From assembly GCA_002412715.1 (NCBI GenBank), contig DHVP01000033.1, forward strand, positions 1-44,726: DNA of 44,726 nucleotides, in the 5' to 3' direction. The position numbers and the translations under genes are program-made. Positions 7,554 to 15,958 of the stretch are shown piece by piece (position 1 is the first letter of the stretch; each line of letters starts with the position of its first letter). Below the pieces are notes generated by a model. It was not told the origin of the DNA and ran no database searches. It saw only the letters and a list, made by a program, of their open reading frames with translations. The stretch is from Deltaproteobacteria bacterium UBA5205. GTDB taxonomy: Bacteria > Desulfobacterota > Syntrophorhabdia > Syntrophorhabdales > Syntrophorhabdaceae.

Positions 7554-8942
7554 TTGCCTTCAACCCTCAAGCGATTCGGGCCACTCAAGCCACTTTTCCT
7601 GTGCGGGCTTCTTCTTTTCCTGTCGGTCCTGTTCCCATGCAGCCTCCGGGCCGTCTGGCCGGTTTCCTGGGAACTTGGCGAGGAAAAGCGGTTCCTTGGG
7701 CCCCTTGTCTCCTACGACGAAGAGAACGACGAGCGCCACTTTGTCTTCAGGCCTCTTCTGTTCTCCTATGATTCCGAAGAGGGCGGCACATATAACTACC
7801 TTTTTCCCCTGGGCAAGTCATCGCCGAAGAAGTCATATTTCATTCCCATCTACATGGCGCAACGGTCCGAAGAGGCAAGCAATACGGCATTTCTTCTGTT
7901 CTTCTACGGCACCTCAAAGGAGGCCGGGAGTTACGGCGGTTTTTTCCCCGTTGCCGGTATGCTGAAGAAGCGTTTTACGAATGACGAAATGGGTTTCTTT
8001 CTCTGGCCTCTCTACAGCTATACAAAAAATGAGGGGGCCACGAAGACGAATATCGCCTGGCCCTTCTTTTCCGTTTACAGCGGGGCCGAAGAAGGCTTCA
8101 AGGCCTGGCCGCTTTATGGCACGCGTTCGAGACCGGGCGTAAAGAACACCCGGTTCTTTCTCTGGCCCTTCGTGATAAAGGAGGAAAAGAACCTCGACAC
8201 GGACAACCCCATCGATATTTTGTTTGTCCTGCCTTTCTACATGCAATCGGTTTCCCGGCTGCACGAAACAAAGGGGGTTCTCTACCCCTTGTTTAGCTAT
8301 CGGCGCAACGAAGACAAGGAGGAGTGGAATTACTTCTGGCCTTTCCTTTCCTCGTCGGAGGGCAAGGAGACGAAAGGTTTCTCTTTTTTCCCCTTCTATT
8401 CCAATGAAACCGTCGGCAGGGACAGAAAATCCTATTTTCTCTATCCACTCTACTCCGAGAGAGAATGGTATTTTAAAGACGACCGTTATTACCAGAGCAG
8501 CGTTCTCATCATCAACCGCTACATCGAGGAAGAGGACAGGACCTTCGTCAACATCTGGCCGCTCTTCGAATACAAATCGCAAGACGACGACTATGTCTTT
8601 CTGGCTCCTTCCCTGCTGCCTTTCAGAGGCCGCGGTCTCGAAAGGATCATCAAACCCCTGTTCACCCTCTACGAACAGCGCAGACAGGAAGGCCGCCTGA
8701 TGACAAGCCTCCTCTACGGCCTTTATACCAGGGAAGAGGAGGACGAAGACTGGAAGATGCGCTTCGCCTTCCTCCTCGAACTGTCGCACCAGGATGGACG
8801 TACGGGGTTCGAGGTCCTGGGCGGGCTGTTCGGGATCGGCGCAAAGCGGATAAAGGTCTTGTACATTTCCTTTGACCGCAATATCGACCCGCCGTCGGAG
8901 GCCCGCAAGGAAGACGAAGACGGTCTCACGCCCGTCCCGTAG
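7554..8942 (+). CDS. Secreted aromatic-rich repeat protein of unknown function
   Basis: A 462-residue protein I do not recognise by function. The TTG at 7554 follows a TAAGGAAAG ribosome site 15 bases after mlaD. The first 34 residues look like a signal peptide (basic start, a leucine-rich core, then S-L-R-A). The mature part is built of repeating short aromatic strands of the type F-F-L-W-P-L-Y-S-Y: W-P pairs at about 151, 169, 185 and 204, then Y-P-L-F, F-W-P-F-L, F-F-P-F-Y, L-Y-P-L-Y and I-W-P-L-F versions downstream, separated by charged turns. This regular pattern suggests a beta-sheet repeat fold such as a propeller or barrel in the periplasm or outer membrane. Position after mlaEFD hints at an envelope role; that is inference. 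Confidence 0.75.
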   Translation: MPSTLKRFGPLKPLFLCGLLLFLSVLFPCSLRAVWPVSWELGEEKRFLGPLVSYDEENDERHFVFRPLLFSYDSEEGGTYNYLFPLGKSSPKKSYFIPIYMAQRSEEASNTAFLLFFYGTSKEAGSYGGFFPVAGMLKKRFTNDEMGFFLWPLYSYTKNEGATKTNIAWPFFSVYSGAEEGFKAWPLYGTRSRPGVKNTRFFLWPFVIKEEKNLDTDNPIDILFVLPFYMQSVSRLHETKGVLYPLFSYRRNEDKEEWNYFWPFLSSSEGKETKGFSFFPFYSNETVGRDRKSYFLYPLYSEREWYFKDDRYYQSSVLIINRYIEEEDRTFVNIWPLFEYKSQDDDYVFLAPSLLPFRGRGLERIIKPLFTLYEQRRQEGRLMTSLLYGLYTREEEDEDWKMRFAFLLELSHQDGRTGFEVLGGLFGIGAKRIKVLYISFDRNIDPPSEARKEDEDGLTPVP

Positions 8943-8955
8943 TTGACGACGTAGT

Positions 8956-8979
8956 TCCTGTCTCCTTCAGGGGACGGGA
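8956..8979. other. Strong hairpin after the repeat-protein gene (possible terminator)
   Basis: A 10-bp stem with two G-T wobbles (arms 8956-8965 and 8970-8979) and a four-base TTCA loop starts 13 bases after the stop codon at 8942. There is no T-run on either side, so it is not a classic intrinsic terminator. It could stabilise the 3' end of the alr-mla transcript. Confidence 0.45.
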
Positions 8980-9007
8980 GTGTCAAAATAACTCTCCAAC
9001 GTTTCAA

Positions 9008-9037
9008 TTGACAAAATGACATCTCTGGAAATATCAT
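9008..9037 (+). promoter_or_regulatory. Sigma-70-type promoter upstream of the biosynthetic cluster
   Basis: A perfect TTGACA (9008-9013), an 18-bp spacer and TATCAT (9032-9037, five of six to consensus) lie about 120 bases before the ATG at 9157. Another TTGACA occurs near 9048 without a good -10 box. This is the best promoter candidate for the leftmost plus-strand operon of the cluster (9157-13014). Confidence 0.55.
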
Positions 9038-9156
9038 ATAACCGCTTTGACAGGAGCGACTCAATACGTCACCCATATATTCACGACCCGGGAATTAGAG
9101 AAAAGAACATCGTCCGTGAAAGCCGAAACATAGATCTTCCGGTAAGGTTATTTTAA

Positions 9157-9549
9157 ATGGATAAGAAAGACGTTCCGCAGGACCACGGCATATTCGGCCA
9201 ATGGCACGCTATCTGTTACGTCACGGACGAGAACGGGGAATATGTGCGCACCACGAGCTCGGGTTGGGAGCCGACGAACATCGCCAACGGTATTGCCTGG
9301 GAGTTCATCAATGAAGAACTTGCCGCGGTGGTGGAAAAGGTCAGAAAAGCCGAGCTGAGTCCCCTGGCATACTATATGAAAAAACATCTCATGGATGTGA
9401 AGATGTTGTCCCGGTACACCGGTTTCGCGTCCTGGAGAGTAAAGCGCCATCTCAAACACCGCGTGTTCAAAGGTTTGGATGATGCGACGCTGCAACGCTA
9501 TGCCGCTGTTTTCAACATAACACCGGAGCAGATGAAGGATGTACCTTAA
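9157..9549 (+). CDS. Small protein of unknown function with a C-terminal HTH-like domain
   Basis: A 130-residue protein. I do not recognise the family with certainty. The N-terminal part (about 10-65) is aromatic-rich and acidic. The C-terminal 60 residues (L-S-R-Y-T-G-F-A-S-W-R-V-K-R-H-L-K through L-Q-R-Y-A-A-V-F-N-I-T-P-E-Q) look like a Cro/C1-type helix-turn-helix. It is the first gene after the TTGACA promoter and abuts the BtrH-type acyltransferase gene exactly (the ATG directly follows its TAA). It could regulate the cluster or act as a partner of the acyltransferase; the sequence does not decide between these. Confidence 0.6.
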   Translation: MDKKDVPQDHGIFGQWHAICYVTDENGEYVRTTSSGWEPTNIANGIAWEFINEELAAVVEKVRKAELSPLAYYMKKHLMDVKMLSRYTGFASWRVKRHLKHRVFKGLDDATLQRYAAVFNITPEQMKDVP

Positions 9550-10578
9550 ATGCCACCGAAAACGCCACCGAAGGGAGACCATGGGGATTTTATCCACCGC
9601 CAGTCCGCCCACTGCGAAAGCGGGTCCACGTCCAACCTCCTTCTGAATTACGGCATCGCCGCCTCCGAGCCCCTGGTGTTCGGCATTGGTTCAGGCATCT
9701 TCTTCGGATATTTTCCTTTCTTAAAGGTTCAGGGAATGCCGGCGATCACGTACCGCAGCGCGCCCGGAAGGATATTGAAGAACACCGCCCGGCGGCTTGG
9801 CATCCGGTTTGAAAAATTCACGTTCAAGGACCCGGAAAAGGCCATGGACACCCTCGATGAAATTGTCGACAATGGCATACCCGTGGGGCTGCAGACGGGT
9901 GTATACTGGCTCCCTTATTTCCCCGATGCGCTCCGGTTCCATTTCAACGCCCACACCCTGATCGTGTACGGCAGGAACGGTGATGGCTATCTCATCAGCG
10001 ATCCTGTTTTTGATGAACCCGTTACCTGTTCGCGCAAAGACCTCATGAAGGCCCGTTTTGCGGAAGGGATGCTGGCTCCGAAAGGCAAGATGTACTACCT
10101 GTCAGACATCCGGGGGAAAGCGGACATTCCCGGTGCTATAAAGAAAGGGATCAGAGAGGCCTGCCGGTTGATGATCAAGACACATGTCCCTATTATCGGC
10201 ACGGGCGGGATCAGGTGGTTCGGAAAGGCCCTGCGGCGGTGGCCGGAAAAGTACGGGGAACGCAAGGCCATCCTCTACCTGGGCCATGCCATCAGGATGC
10301 AGGAAGAGATCGGCACGGGCGGGGGAGGCTTCAGGCTCATGTATGCCGCCTTTCTCCATGAGGCTGCCCAAATCCTGGGCGATGTCCGTTTATTAGAGAT
10401 GTCAAAGAGAATGACGGCTATCGGCGACAGGTGGAGGGAGTTCGCCCTTTACGCTGCCAGAATATGCAAAAACAGGTCCGCCGCCGGAGACAATTTCGAC
10501 CTTTTGAGTGACATCGTCCTTGATTGCTCAGAGCAGGAACGCCGCTTTTTCAGCGACCTGTCAGAAACTGTCAGATGA
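9550..10578 (+). CDS. BtrH-type acyltransferase (BtrH_N/DUF4872)
   Basis: A 342-residue protein with a papain-like N-terminal domain of the butirosin BtrH type. Candidate triad residues are Cys22 in H-R-Q-S-A-H-C-E-S-G, His135 in N-A-H-T-L-I-V-Y-G, and Asp151 in Y-L-I-S-D-P. The C-terminal half (about 180-342) matches the DUF4872-like helical region. BtrH moves an acyl group from an acyl carrier protein to an aminoglycoside; here, with three ACPs in the same cluster, a role in off-loading an ACP-bound chain onto an amine or hydroxyl acceptor is plausible. The stop overlaps the next gene by four bases (ATGA), coupling it to the ABC transporter. Confidence 0.75.
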   Translation: MPPKTPPKGDHGDFIHRQSAHCESGSTSNLLLNYGIAASEPLVFGIGSGIFFGYFPFLKVQGMPAITYRSAPGRILKNTARRLGIRFEKFTFKDPEKAMDTLDEIVDNGIPVGLQTGVYWLPYFPDALRFHFNAHTLIVYGRNGDGYLISDPVFDEPVTCSRKDLMKARFAEGMLAPKGKMYYLSDIRGKADIPGAIKKGIREACRLMIKTHVPIIGTGGIRWFGKALRRWPEKYGERKAILYLGHAIRMQEEIGTGGGGFRLMYAAFLHEAAQILGDVRLLEMSKRMTAIGDRWREFALYAARICKNRSAAGDNFDLLSDIVLDCSEQERRFFSDLSETVR

Positions 10579-11339
10579 ACGAGGCGGGACTTTGCAGGGG
10601 GGAAACCCTCACGACCGATCACCTGGTCAAGGTTTACCGGGGCGCAGCCCGGCCGGCCCTCAACGAGTTGACCCTGTCAATCGGCGAAGGTCAGATCTTC
10701 GGCCTTCTTGGCCCGAACGGCGCGGGGAAGACGACGGCGATCTCCGTCATGAACACCTTCCTCAGGCCGACGAGTGGAGGCGTGACCGTCTGCGGGATCG
10801 ACGTCGTGAAATACCCCCGGCGCGCCAAGAAACTTATCGGCTATGTTCCCCAGGACATTGCACTTTACCCGGACCTTTCCGTCCGGGAGAATCTCAGGTT
10901 TTTCGGACGGATCTATGGTTTAAGGGGTAAGGGACTTGAACGGAGGATCGACGAATGTGCCGAGTTTGTCGGACTTGAGGGAAACCTTGATCAGCGGATA
11001 TTCACCTTTTCCGGCGGGATGAAGCGGCGGGCCAATCTCGCCGCGGGCCTCATCCACGAACCAAAGGTTCTTTTTCTTGACGAGCCAACCGTGGGCATTG
11101 ATCCGCAATCCCGGAATCTCATTCTTGAGAGGCTCGCCGCCCTGAAGGACAAGACCACCATGGTCTATACAACGCACTATATGAGGGAAGCGGAACTCCT
11201 CTGTTCCTACGTCGTGATCATGGACGCAGGGGAAATTATAGCAGAGGGAGCACCGGAGGACCTTCTCCGCCGTGATCCGTCGTGCACCAACCTGGAGGAG
11301 CTTTTTATTGCACTCACAGGGAAACAACTGAGGGATTGA
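10575..11339 (+). CDS. ABC transporter ATPase (ABC-2 type exporter)
   Basis: A 254-residue ATP-binding subunit. Walker A G-P-N-G-A-G-K-T is at 46-53; the signature F-S-G-G-M-K-R-R-A-N-L-A-A-G and Walker B V-L-F-L-D-E-P-T-V-G-I-D follow. This is the DrrA/CcmA-like subgroup that pairs with ABC-2 permeases. The ATG at 10575 overlaps the upstream TGA; the frame is open further up, but only inside the previous gene. The permease gene starts seven bases after its stop. The pair probably exports the product or an intermediate of this cluster. Confidence 0.92.
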   Translation: MNEAGLCRGETLTTDHLVKVYRGAARPALNELTLSIGEGQIFGLLGPNGAGKTTAISVMNTFLRPTSGGVTVCGIDVVKYPRRAKKLIGYVPQDIALYPDLSVRENLRFFGRIYGLRGKGLERRIDECAEFVGLEGNLDQRIFTFSGGMKRRANLAAGLIHEPKVLFLDEPTVGIDPQSRNLILERLAALKDKTTMVYTTHYMREAELLCSYVVIMDAGEIIAEGAPEDLLRRDPSCTNLEELFIALTGKQLRD

Positions 11340-11346
11340 TCGATCG

Positions 11347-12702
11347 ATGCTGAAACTATGGTCATGCGTCAGAAAAGAACTTCTCCTCCTCTGCAGGGAC
11401 CGCGTCGGCCTTCTCGTCATATTCCTTATGCCCGTTGTACTTGTTATCGTTGTAACTCTTGTTCAGGAGAATGTCCTGCGGTCCATGGGTGAAACGAAGA
11501 CACAGGTTCTCTTCCTTGACAGGGACAGCGGTGCGGTGGGCCGCCAGATGGAGGACATCATAAGGAAATCCGATGCGGTCACGCTAGTGAAGGAGATCGC
11601 GGGGAAGCAGATCGATGTCGAAATGGCGAAGCTGGCCGTTGCAAAAGGCGATTTTCAATGTGCTGTCGTTATCCCTGAGGGCACGACGAAGGCCTTTATG
11701 AAAAAGGCACGGGAGGCGGTGGAAAACTCGCTGCCGGCGAGTCCCGCGAAGGGGAGGGTGAGAAAAGAACGGCTCCGGGAACCGGCTCCCCGCTTTCTCA
11801 TCTATTTTGACCCGGCCTTGAGCGAAACCCTCCGTTTGGGTCTGGCCAGCCTGTTTGAGAAAGTGATCATGGGTATTGAGATGAAGGAGAAGATGCGGGT
11901 CTTCTCGGAAGTGTTTCCGGTGTACCTGGAGGCGGCCGCCAAAAATGCGATGGGGCCGCTGTGGTCGGAGGAGAACAGGAAGATGGTTCCCGATGCCCGT
12001 ATAGAATGGGACAACGCCCCGATCATGGTCGTTGAGGAAAAGGCGGCCCAATACGGGGCGCCGGTGCTCCGGCCCAACACGGTCCAGCAGAACGTCCCTG
12101 CCTGGACGCTCTTCGGCATGTTTTTCATCGTCGTTCCCCTATCGGGTTCTCTTATCAGGGAGCGGCAAACGGGTATGCTTACCCGCCTCTTTGTCATGCC
12201 CCTGTCATACCTGACCATGATCTCCGGCAAGATCATTTCCTACGTGATCATCTGCGTGGTCCAGTTTGCCCTCATCATGGCAGTTGGCAGGTTTGCGCTC
12301 CCCATTTTCGGGGCCCCTGTCCTTAATGTGGGGTCGGCACCCGCGGCCCTTATCCTGATCACCGTGAGCGCAGGCCTCGCTGCGTCGGGCTACGGCATTC
12401 TCCTCGGCACCGTCGCCCGAACCTACGAACAGGCCTCGATGTTCGGCGCCGTTTCTGTCGTGATCTGCGCCGCTCTCGGCGGGATCATGGTGCCTGTTTA
12501 TGTGATGCCGAAGATCATGCAGAGCGTCAGCGTTTTTTCTCCCCTTTCGTGGGGGCTAAGGGCGTTCCAGGAGGTCTTTGTCAGGGGAGGAACTGTCAGG
12601 TCCGTTCTTCCCGACACCGCATTGATGCTGCTTTTTTTCGTGACGACGACCCTCATTGCGTGGTTTTATATGTCTCAGAGGGGAAGAACACGCATACAAT
12701 AA
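11347..12702 (+). CDS. ABC-2 type transporter permease
   Basis: A 451-residue membrane protein with one N-terminal helix (about 19-38), a large extracytoplasmic domain (about 40-250), and five to six hydrophobic helices in the C-terminal 200 residues. This is the topology of the YhhJ/YbhR-like ABC-2 family. The extracytoplasmic domain includes a basic stretch near residues 118-140 (K-G-R-V-R-K-E-R-L-R) that may be an insertion. R-E-R-Q-T-G-M-L-T-R-L marks the cytoplasmic coupling loop. It is paired with the ATPase seven bases upstream, and the ACP gene starts 18 bases downstream. Confidence 0.9.
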   Translation: MLKLWSCVRKELLLLCRDRVGLLVIFLMPVVLVIVVTLVQENVLRSMGETKTQVLFLDRDSGAVGRQMEDIIRKSDAVTLVKEIAGKQIDVEMAKLAVAKGDFQCAVVIPEGTTKAFMKKAREAVENSLPASPAKGRVRKERLREPAPRFLIYFDPALSETLRLGLASLFEKVIMGIEMKEKMRVFSEVFPVYLEAAAKNAMGPLWSEENRKMVPDARIEWDNAPIMVVEEKAAQYGAPVLRPNTVQQNVPAWTLFGMFFIVVPLSGSLIRERQTGMLTRLFVMPLSYLTMISGKIISYVIICVVQFALIMAVGRFALPIFGAPVLNVGSAPAALILITVSAGLAASGYGILLGTVARTYEQASMFGAVSVVICAALGGIMVPVYVMPKIMQSVSVFSPLSWGLRAFQEVFVRGGTVRSVLPDTALMLLFFVTTTLIAWFYMSQRGRTRIQ

Positions 12703-12720
12703 CGACCAGAGTGAAGGGCA

Positions 12721-13014
12721 ATGAAGCTTTTTGAACAAGAGGGATTGGAACTCGAGAAAGAATTATTGGAGATGATCGTTGACGTGTGCAAGATACCCGA
12801 CCCCTTGCCCGATGACCTTTCCCCCGATGATCCCCTCATAGGCCCGGACTCTACCCTCGGTCTCGACTCCCTCGATGCCGTCGAGATTGCCGTGGTCGTG
12901 GAGAAGAGATATCACCTGAGGATCGGCGTTGATGAATCAAGCCGGGTGGTCTTCAGGTCCATAAGGACGCTTGCTGACTACATCAGGGAAGATAGCGCCG
13001 CTACACCACAGTGA
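12721..13014 (+). CDS. Acyl carrier protein 1
   Basis: A 97-residue acyl carrier protein. The attachment Ser for phosphopantetheine is Ser50 in L-G-L-D-S-L-D-A-V-E. It is a little longer than housekeeping AcpP because of an N-terminal extension and a P-D-P-L-P-D-D-L loop before helix II. Divergence from AcpP and its position point to a dedicated carrier for this pathway. The 3' end overlaps the end of the convergent KAS III-like gene by 14 bases, so the two transcripts are antisense there. Confidence 0.92.
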   Translation: MKLFEQEGLELEKELLEMIVDVCKIPDPLPDDLSPDDPLIGPDSTLGLDSLDAVEIAVVVEKRYHLRIGVDESSRVVFRSIRTLADYIREDSAATPQ

Positions 13015-14161
13015 GCATGACATAGCATATTGAAAATCTTCCGCTCTCGGGAATATAACAGAGGATCCTGTCGCCTTTTTTCAGTCTGCCCGAATGGAAG
13101 ATCTCTTCCATGATGATGTACATCGACGCCGCGCCCGTATTTCCCTTGTAGCTCAAATTTGTGAACCATTTTTCGTAGGGGATCTCAAACCCGAAGGCTT
13201 TCAGGCGGTCATAATACTCCTGTCTGAAGTAGTCCGACGAATAGTGGGGCAGGAGCCAATCGACCTGGGAGGCCGAAAGGCCGTGTTTCTTGATGACCAG
13301 GGGCAGCGTTTTTTCCACGGAAACCTTCATGATATCACGGTTCAAAAGCTTGACATCCTGCCGTATGAGAAAAGCCCCTTCACGGCCGGCCTCTTCCAGA
13401 GAAGGATAGTTGCGCCAGCCCGTCAGAGAGCCATCACTGTTCTTTTTCCCACCGGAATACATGCAGGTCTCGAACTCGCCGGCAAAGGAGATGTTTTCGA
13501 TCCAGTCTATTCGCAGGGCCGGCCTTTCGCTGGCTCGGTTCCCCGTCATGAACGCCGCACCGGCACCGTCGGAAAGCATCCATCTCAGGAACACCGTGTC
13601 AAAAAGCGGCACCGGCTCCTCGTTCTCAAGCTCCCCGATCTTCTTTCTGCCTGCGGCGACGCCGTCATAGAGCCATGGCCTTAAGGAGGGTGACGCCATG
13701 TCAGACCCCGTTGCAACGGCATTTTTCGTAAGGCCCAGCGCCACGTTCATGTATGCGTACTTCAAGGCGGCCATGCCCGATATGCAGACGCCTGCCGTGC
13801 TGACCACCTCGCAGGGCCCGCTGTGCAATTCGCCATGGACCATCAGGCCATGGCCCGGAATGATCTGGTCAGAGGTCGAGGTGCCGCAGGCGAGGCACTC
13901 GATATCATTGAGGGAAAAACCATCATACGGTCTCAAGCGGCGCACCGCCTCGGCAGTGAGCGCCGCGTTGGTATGGGTAGCCTTGCCCGTCTCTGGGTCA
14001 ATGGCGTAATATCGTGTCTGAATGCCATTGCTCTTCAAGACGATCGTCTTGATGCGGGTAGGGATGTGATTGTCCACGGCACCCAGGATCTTCTCCATCT
14101 CGTCATTTGATACAGGTTTGTTGGGGAGGAATGCCGACAGGTCCGTTATGTAAACATCCAT
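13001..14161 (-). CDS. KAS III (FabH)-like ketosynthase
   Basis: A 386-residue thiolase-fold enzyme of the FabH/HMG-synthase-like group. The Cys-His-Asn triad is complete: Cys126 in S-T-A-G-V-C-I-S-G-M, His306 in L-L-P-H-Y-S-S, and Asn341 in Y-K-G-N-T-G-A-A-S. Such enzymes start chains from acyl-CoA or, in DarB-type resorcinol synthesis, join two acyl chains. Start choice: the frame runs to a GTG at 14173, but GAGG at 14172-14175 overlaps that codon, leaving TTG 14164 or ATG 14161; I use the ATG. It lies 16 bases after the radical SAM gene on the minus strand, so the two form an operon opposite to the rest of the cluster. Confidence 0.88.
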   Translation of the reverse strand: MDVYITDLSAFLPNKPVSNDEMEKILGAVDNHIPTRIKTIVLKSNGIQTRYYAIDPETGKATHTNAALTAEAVRRLRPYDGFSLNDIECLACGTSTSDQIIPGHGLMVHGELHSGPCEVVSTAGVCISGMAALKYAYMNVALGLTKNAVATGSDMASPSLRPWLYDGVAAGRKKIGELENEEPVPLFDTVFLRWMLSDGAGAAFMTGNRASERPALRIDWIENISFAGEFETCMYSGGKKNSDGSLTGWRNYPSLEEAGREGAFLIRQDVKLLNRDIMKVSVEKTLPLVIKKHGLSASQVDWLLPHYSSDYFRQEYYDRLKAFGFEIPYEKWFTNLSYKGNTGAASMYIIMEEIFHSGRLKKGDRILCYIPESGRFSICYVMLTVV

Positions 14162-14177
14162 CAAAGTTTGCACCTCA

Positions 14178-15473
14178 CTATAGTCTTGCCGCCGTGTGGC
14201 CTGATCTCATCAGGTCCGCGTAGTTCTGATAAAATGCCTTCTCGTCCATGCTGACAGGCACAACAGCGTTGGTAAGGGTGTAGTAATCCAGGTCGTGGAT
14301 TGTGATACGATCCTTCATGGACTTATAGAGCGGCGTACCGGGAAGGGGTGTCAGGATGGAGATCATGGGCAGGTCCACGGGGTTTTTCTCCAGATAGTCC
14401 TTCAATTCCCGGAATTGCTGCTCATGGTAATCGGGTGAAATAATAAAATCACCGATTATGGTAATGCCCGTATCGTGAAGTATTGCTATGGCCTCGGAAT
14501 TGATGGCTGTTGTGTTTGCTTTTTCCATCGCGCCGAGTTTTTTGTCGTCTATCTCTTCAAAACCTACGATCACGGTGCGCAACCCTGCATCCTTCCATTC
14601 GCGGAAAAGGTCCGGGTGACGGACCACCGTGTCGGAACGCAAATCGGCAACAAAACCCTTTTTGATCCCCGACTCCCCTATCTTCTGACAGAGCGTCCTC
14701 GACTGCGCGACATTACCAAAGGTGTTAGCGTCGACGAGGCGTATCACCGGGGCATCGCCAAGCAATCCGATATCGCGGATGATGGTTTCCGGATCGTGCG
14801 TGAGATAACGGCCGCCGGTTATACCCTCGATGCAGCAGAAGGAGCAGCGATAGGGACAGCCGAAAGCCGTGGAAACCAGACCGAGGCTGAACCCGAATGG
14901 CTGCATGACATAATCATCGCGATACCTGTTCGTGAGGTCATACCGGGGAGGACTCTCCTGCGCAAGGTCATCCCGGGAATACGCACGCGGGGTAAGGGCA
15001 AGCCCCCCTCCCGGCCTGGTTTTCGCAACACCCGGGATGTCGTGGGTGGCCCTGCCGGACGCCATGGCCGTCAACAGCTCCTTAAAGCTCAACTTGCCGA
15101 GGCCCACGACGATGTAGTCAATATCCTGTTTGTTAAAGAAGGACGGGTCGTTGCTGGCATGCACACCGCCGACGACAACGGTGGCATTCACTGTTTCCTT
15201 TGCCTTCGATGCCAGTTCGAGGATGGTATTTGCCTCGCAGGTAACGCCCGTGATACCCACAACATCGGGGACAAAGTCGGCAAGGACGTCTCCGAAGGTG
15301 CCCGGCTTTGCTTTCAGATCGACTATCATTACGTCCTCTTCGCCGAGATTGCCTGCCAGGGCCTCAAGACAGAGAGGCTCTGCCCGAAGGATCAGTTTCA
15401 AAGAGTCGATGCCGTAGTGCTCCTCGGGTATACTGCGCCCGCAATTGGGGGGATTAACGAGAAGGACCTTCAT
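14178..15473 (-). CDS. B12-binding-type radical SAM protein 1
   Basis: A 431-residue protein with an N-terminal cobalamin-binding-like Rossmann domain (about 1-140; V-G-G-V-H-A-S near 101-107) and a radical SAM barrel. The 4Fe-4S motif is Cys206-x3-Cys210-x2-Cys213 in G-C-P-Y-R-C-S-F-C-C, with an extra Cys214. The DxHxxG cobalamin-ligand motif is absent; the equivalent stretch reads I-V-D-L-K-A-K-P-G. The BchE/HpnP-like family performs methylations, ring closures and oxidations on unactivated carbons. With KAS III it forms a two-gene minus-strand operon. The substrate cannot be read from sequence. Confidence 0.88.
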   Translation of the reverse strand: MKVLLVNPPNCGRSIPEEHYGIDSLKLILRAEPLCLEALAGNLGEEDVMIVDLKAKPGTFGDVLADFVPDVVGITGVTCEANTILELASKAKETVNATVVVGGVHASNDPSFFNKQDIDYIVVGLGKLSFKELLTAMASGRATHDIPGVAKTRPGGGLALTPRAYSRDDLAQESPPRYDLTNRYRDDYVMQPFGFSLGLVSTAFGCPYRCSFCCIEGITGGRYLTHDPETIIRDIGLLGDAPVIRLVDANTFGNVAQSRTLCQKIGESGIKKGFVADLRSDTVVRHPDLFREWKDAGLRTVIVGFEEIDDKKLGAMEKANTTAINSEAIAILHDTGITIIGDFIISPDYHEQQFRELKDYLEKNPVDLPMISILTPLPGTPLYKSMKDRITIHDLDYYTLTNAVVPVSMDEKAFYQNYADLMRSGHTAARL

Positions 15474-15633
15474 GCTCTCTTTCTGTCCGGAATATGCGCC
15501 TCATATTTCCAGTGTGTCCGCGGACGAAAACCAGCTAAGTATTGATTATTCCGCGTTTTCTCTGTTATTTCACGTTACAAAATAATATATCTGTTTCCGT
15601 TTAGTCAAGGAAATTAGCCTTGGAGGAACACTC

Positions 15634-15744
15634 ATGGCCGGCCACCCGTTTCCTATAAGCGCATCTCCCATTGCCCCCTCGTGGGCAGGCCCGGGAGAGG
15701 GCTTGGGAAATATCAACGGTGCGGCGTCGCATGGCATTTGCTAA
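15634..15744 (+). CDS. Possible 36-residue small ORF
   Basis: An ATG with GGAGG (15622-15626) seven bases upstream opens a 36-codon frame ending in T-G-C then TAA. The product would be Gly/Pro/Ala-rich, with no hydrophobic segment. The hairpin at 15673-15702 lies inside it, so the region may instead be a structured RNA or leader. I see no homology and rate it as weak. Confidence 0.25.
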   Translation: MAGHPFPISASPIAPSWAGPGEGLGNINGAASHGIC

Positions 15745-15802
15745 AAGAGACGCTTTTTGATAGTATTTCAGGAAAATAAACCAGGTCAAATTGGATGTTT
15801 GT

Positions 15803-15958
15803 TCAGTTGCGTTTAAGGAATGGCCGGGTCTTGAAAACCGTTTCAATCTCCCCTTTTTTGTTGTATACCGAGATTGAATAAAAGATCATGTGCGTGCCGT
15901 CGGATTTACAATATATCCTTGATGTAAATGGTTGAGCTCGAGAATAATGAAGCACCAC
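15803..15958 (-). pseudogene. PAS/PAC-like fragment, probable remnant
   Basis: The minus-strand frame encodes about 51 residues from GTG codons at 15953-15958, ending with I-Y-C-K-S-D-G-T-H-M-I-F-Y-S-I-S-V-Y-N and then K-K-G-E-I-E. This resembles the closing strands of a PAS/PAC sensor domain (K-D-G-T ... N-x-x-G-E). There is no ribosome site at the GTG codons. The same frame is open upstream to 16057 apart from one TGA at 16004-16006, next to a run of seven A (read on the minus strand). A decayed gene is the simplest reading; a short intact gene is possible. Confidence 0.3.

Noticed and set aside
14475..15545. A 356-codon plus-strand frame antisense to radical SAM protein 1
   Set aside because: The radical SAM cysteines and B12-domain motifs on the minus strand are unmistakable; the plus frame is a shadow.
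15601..15846. An 81-codon minus-strand frame in the intergenic region
   Set aside because: Odd composition, no ribosome site, overlaps the hairpin and the better-supported features; no family resemblance.
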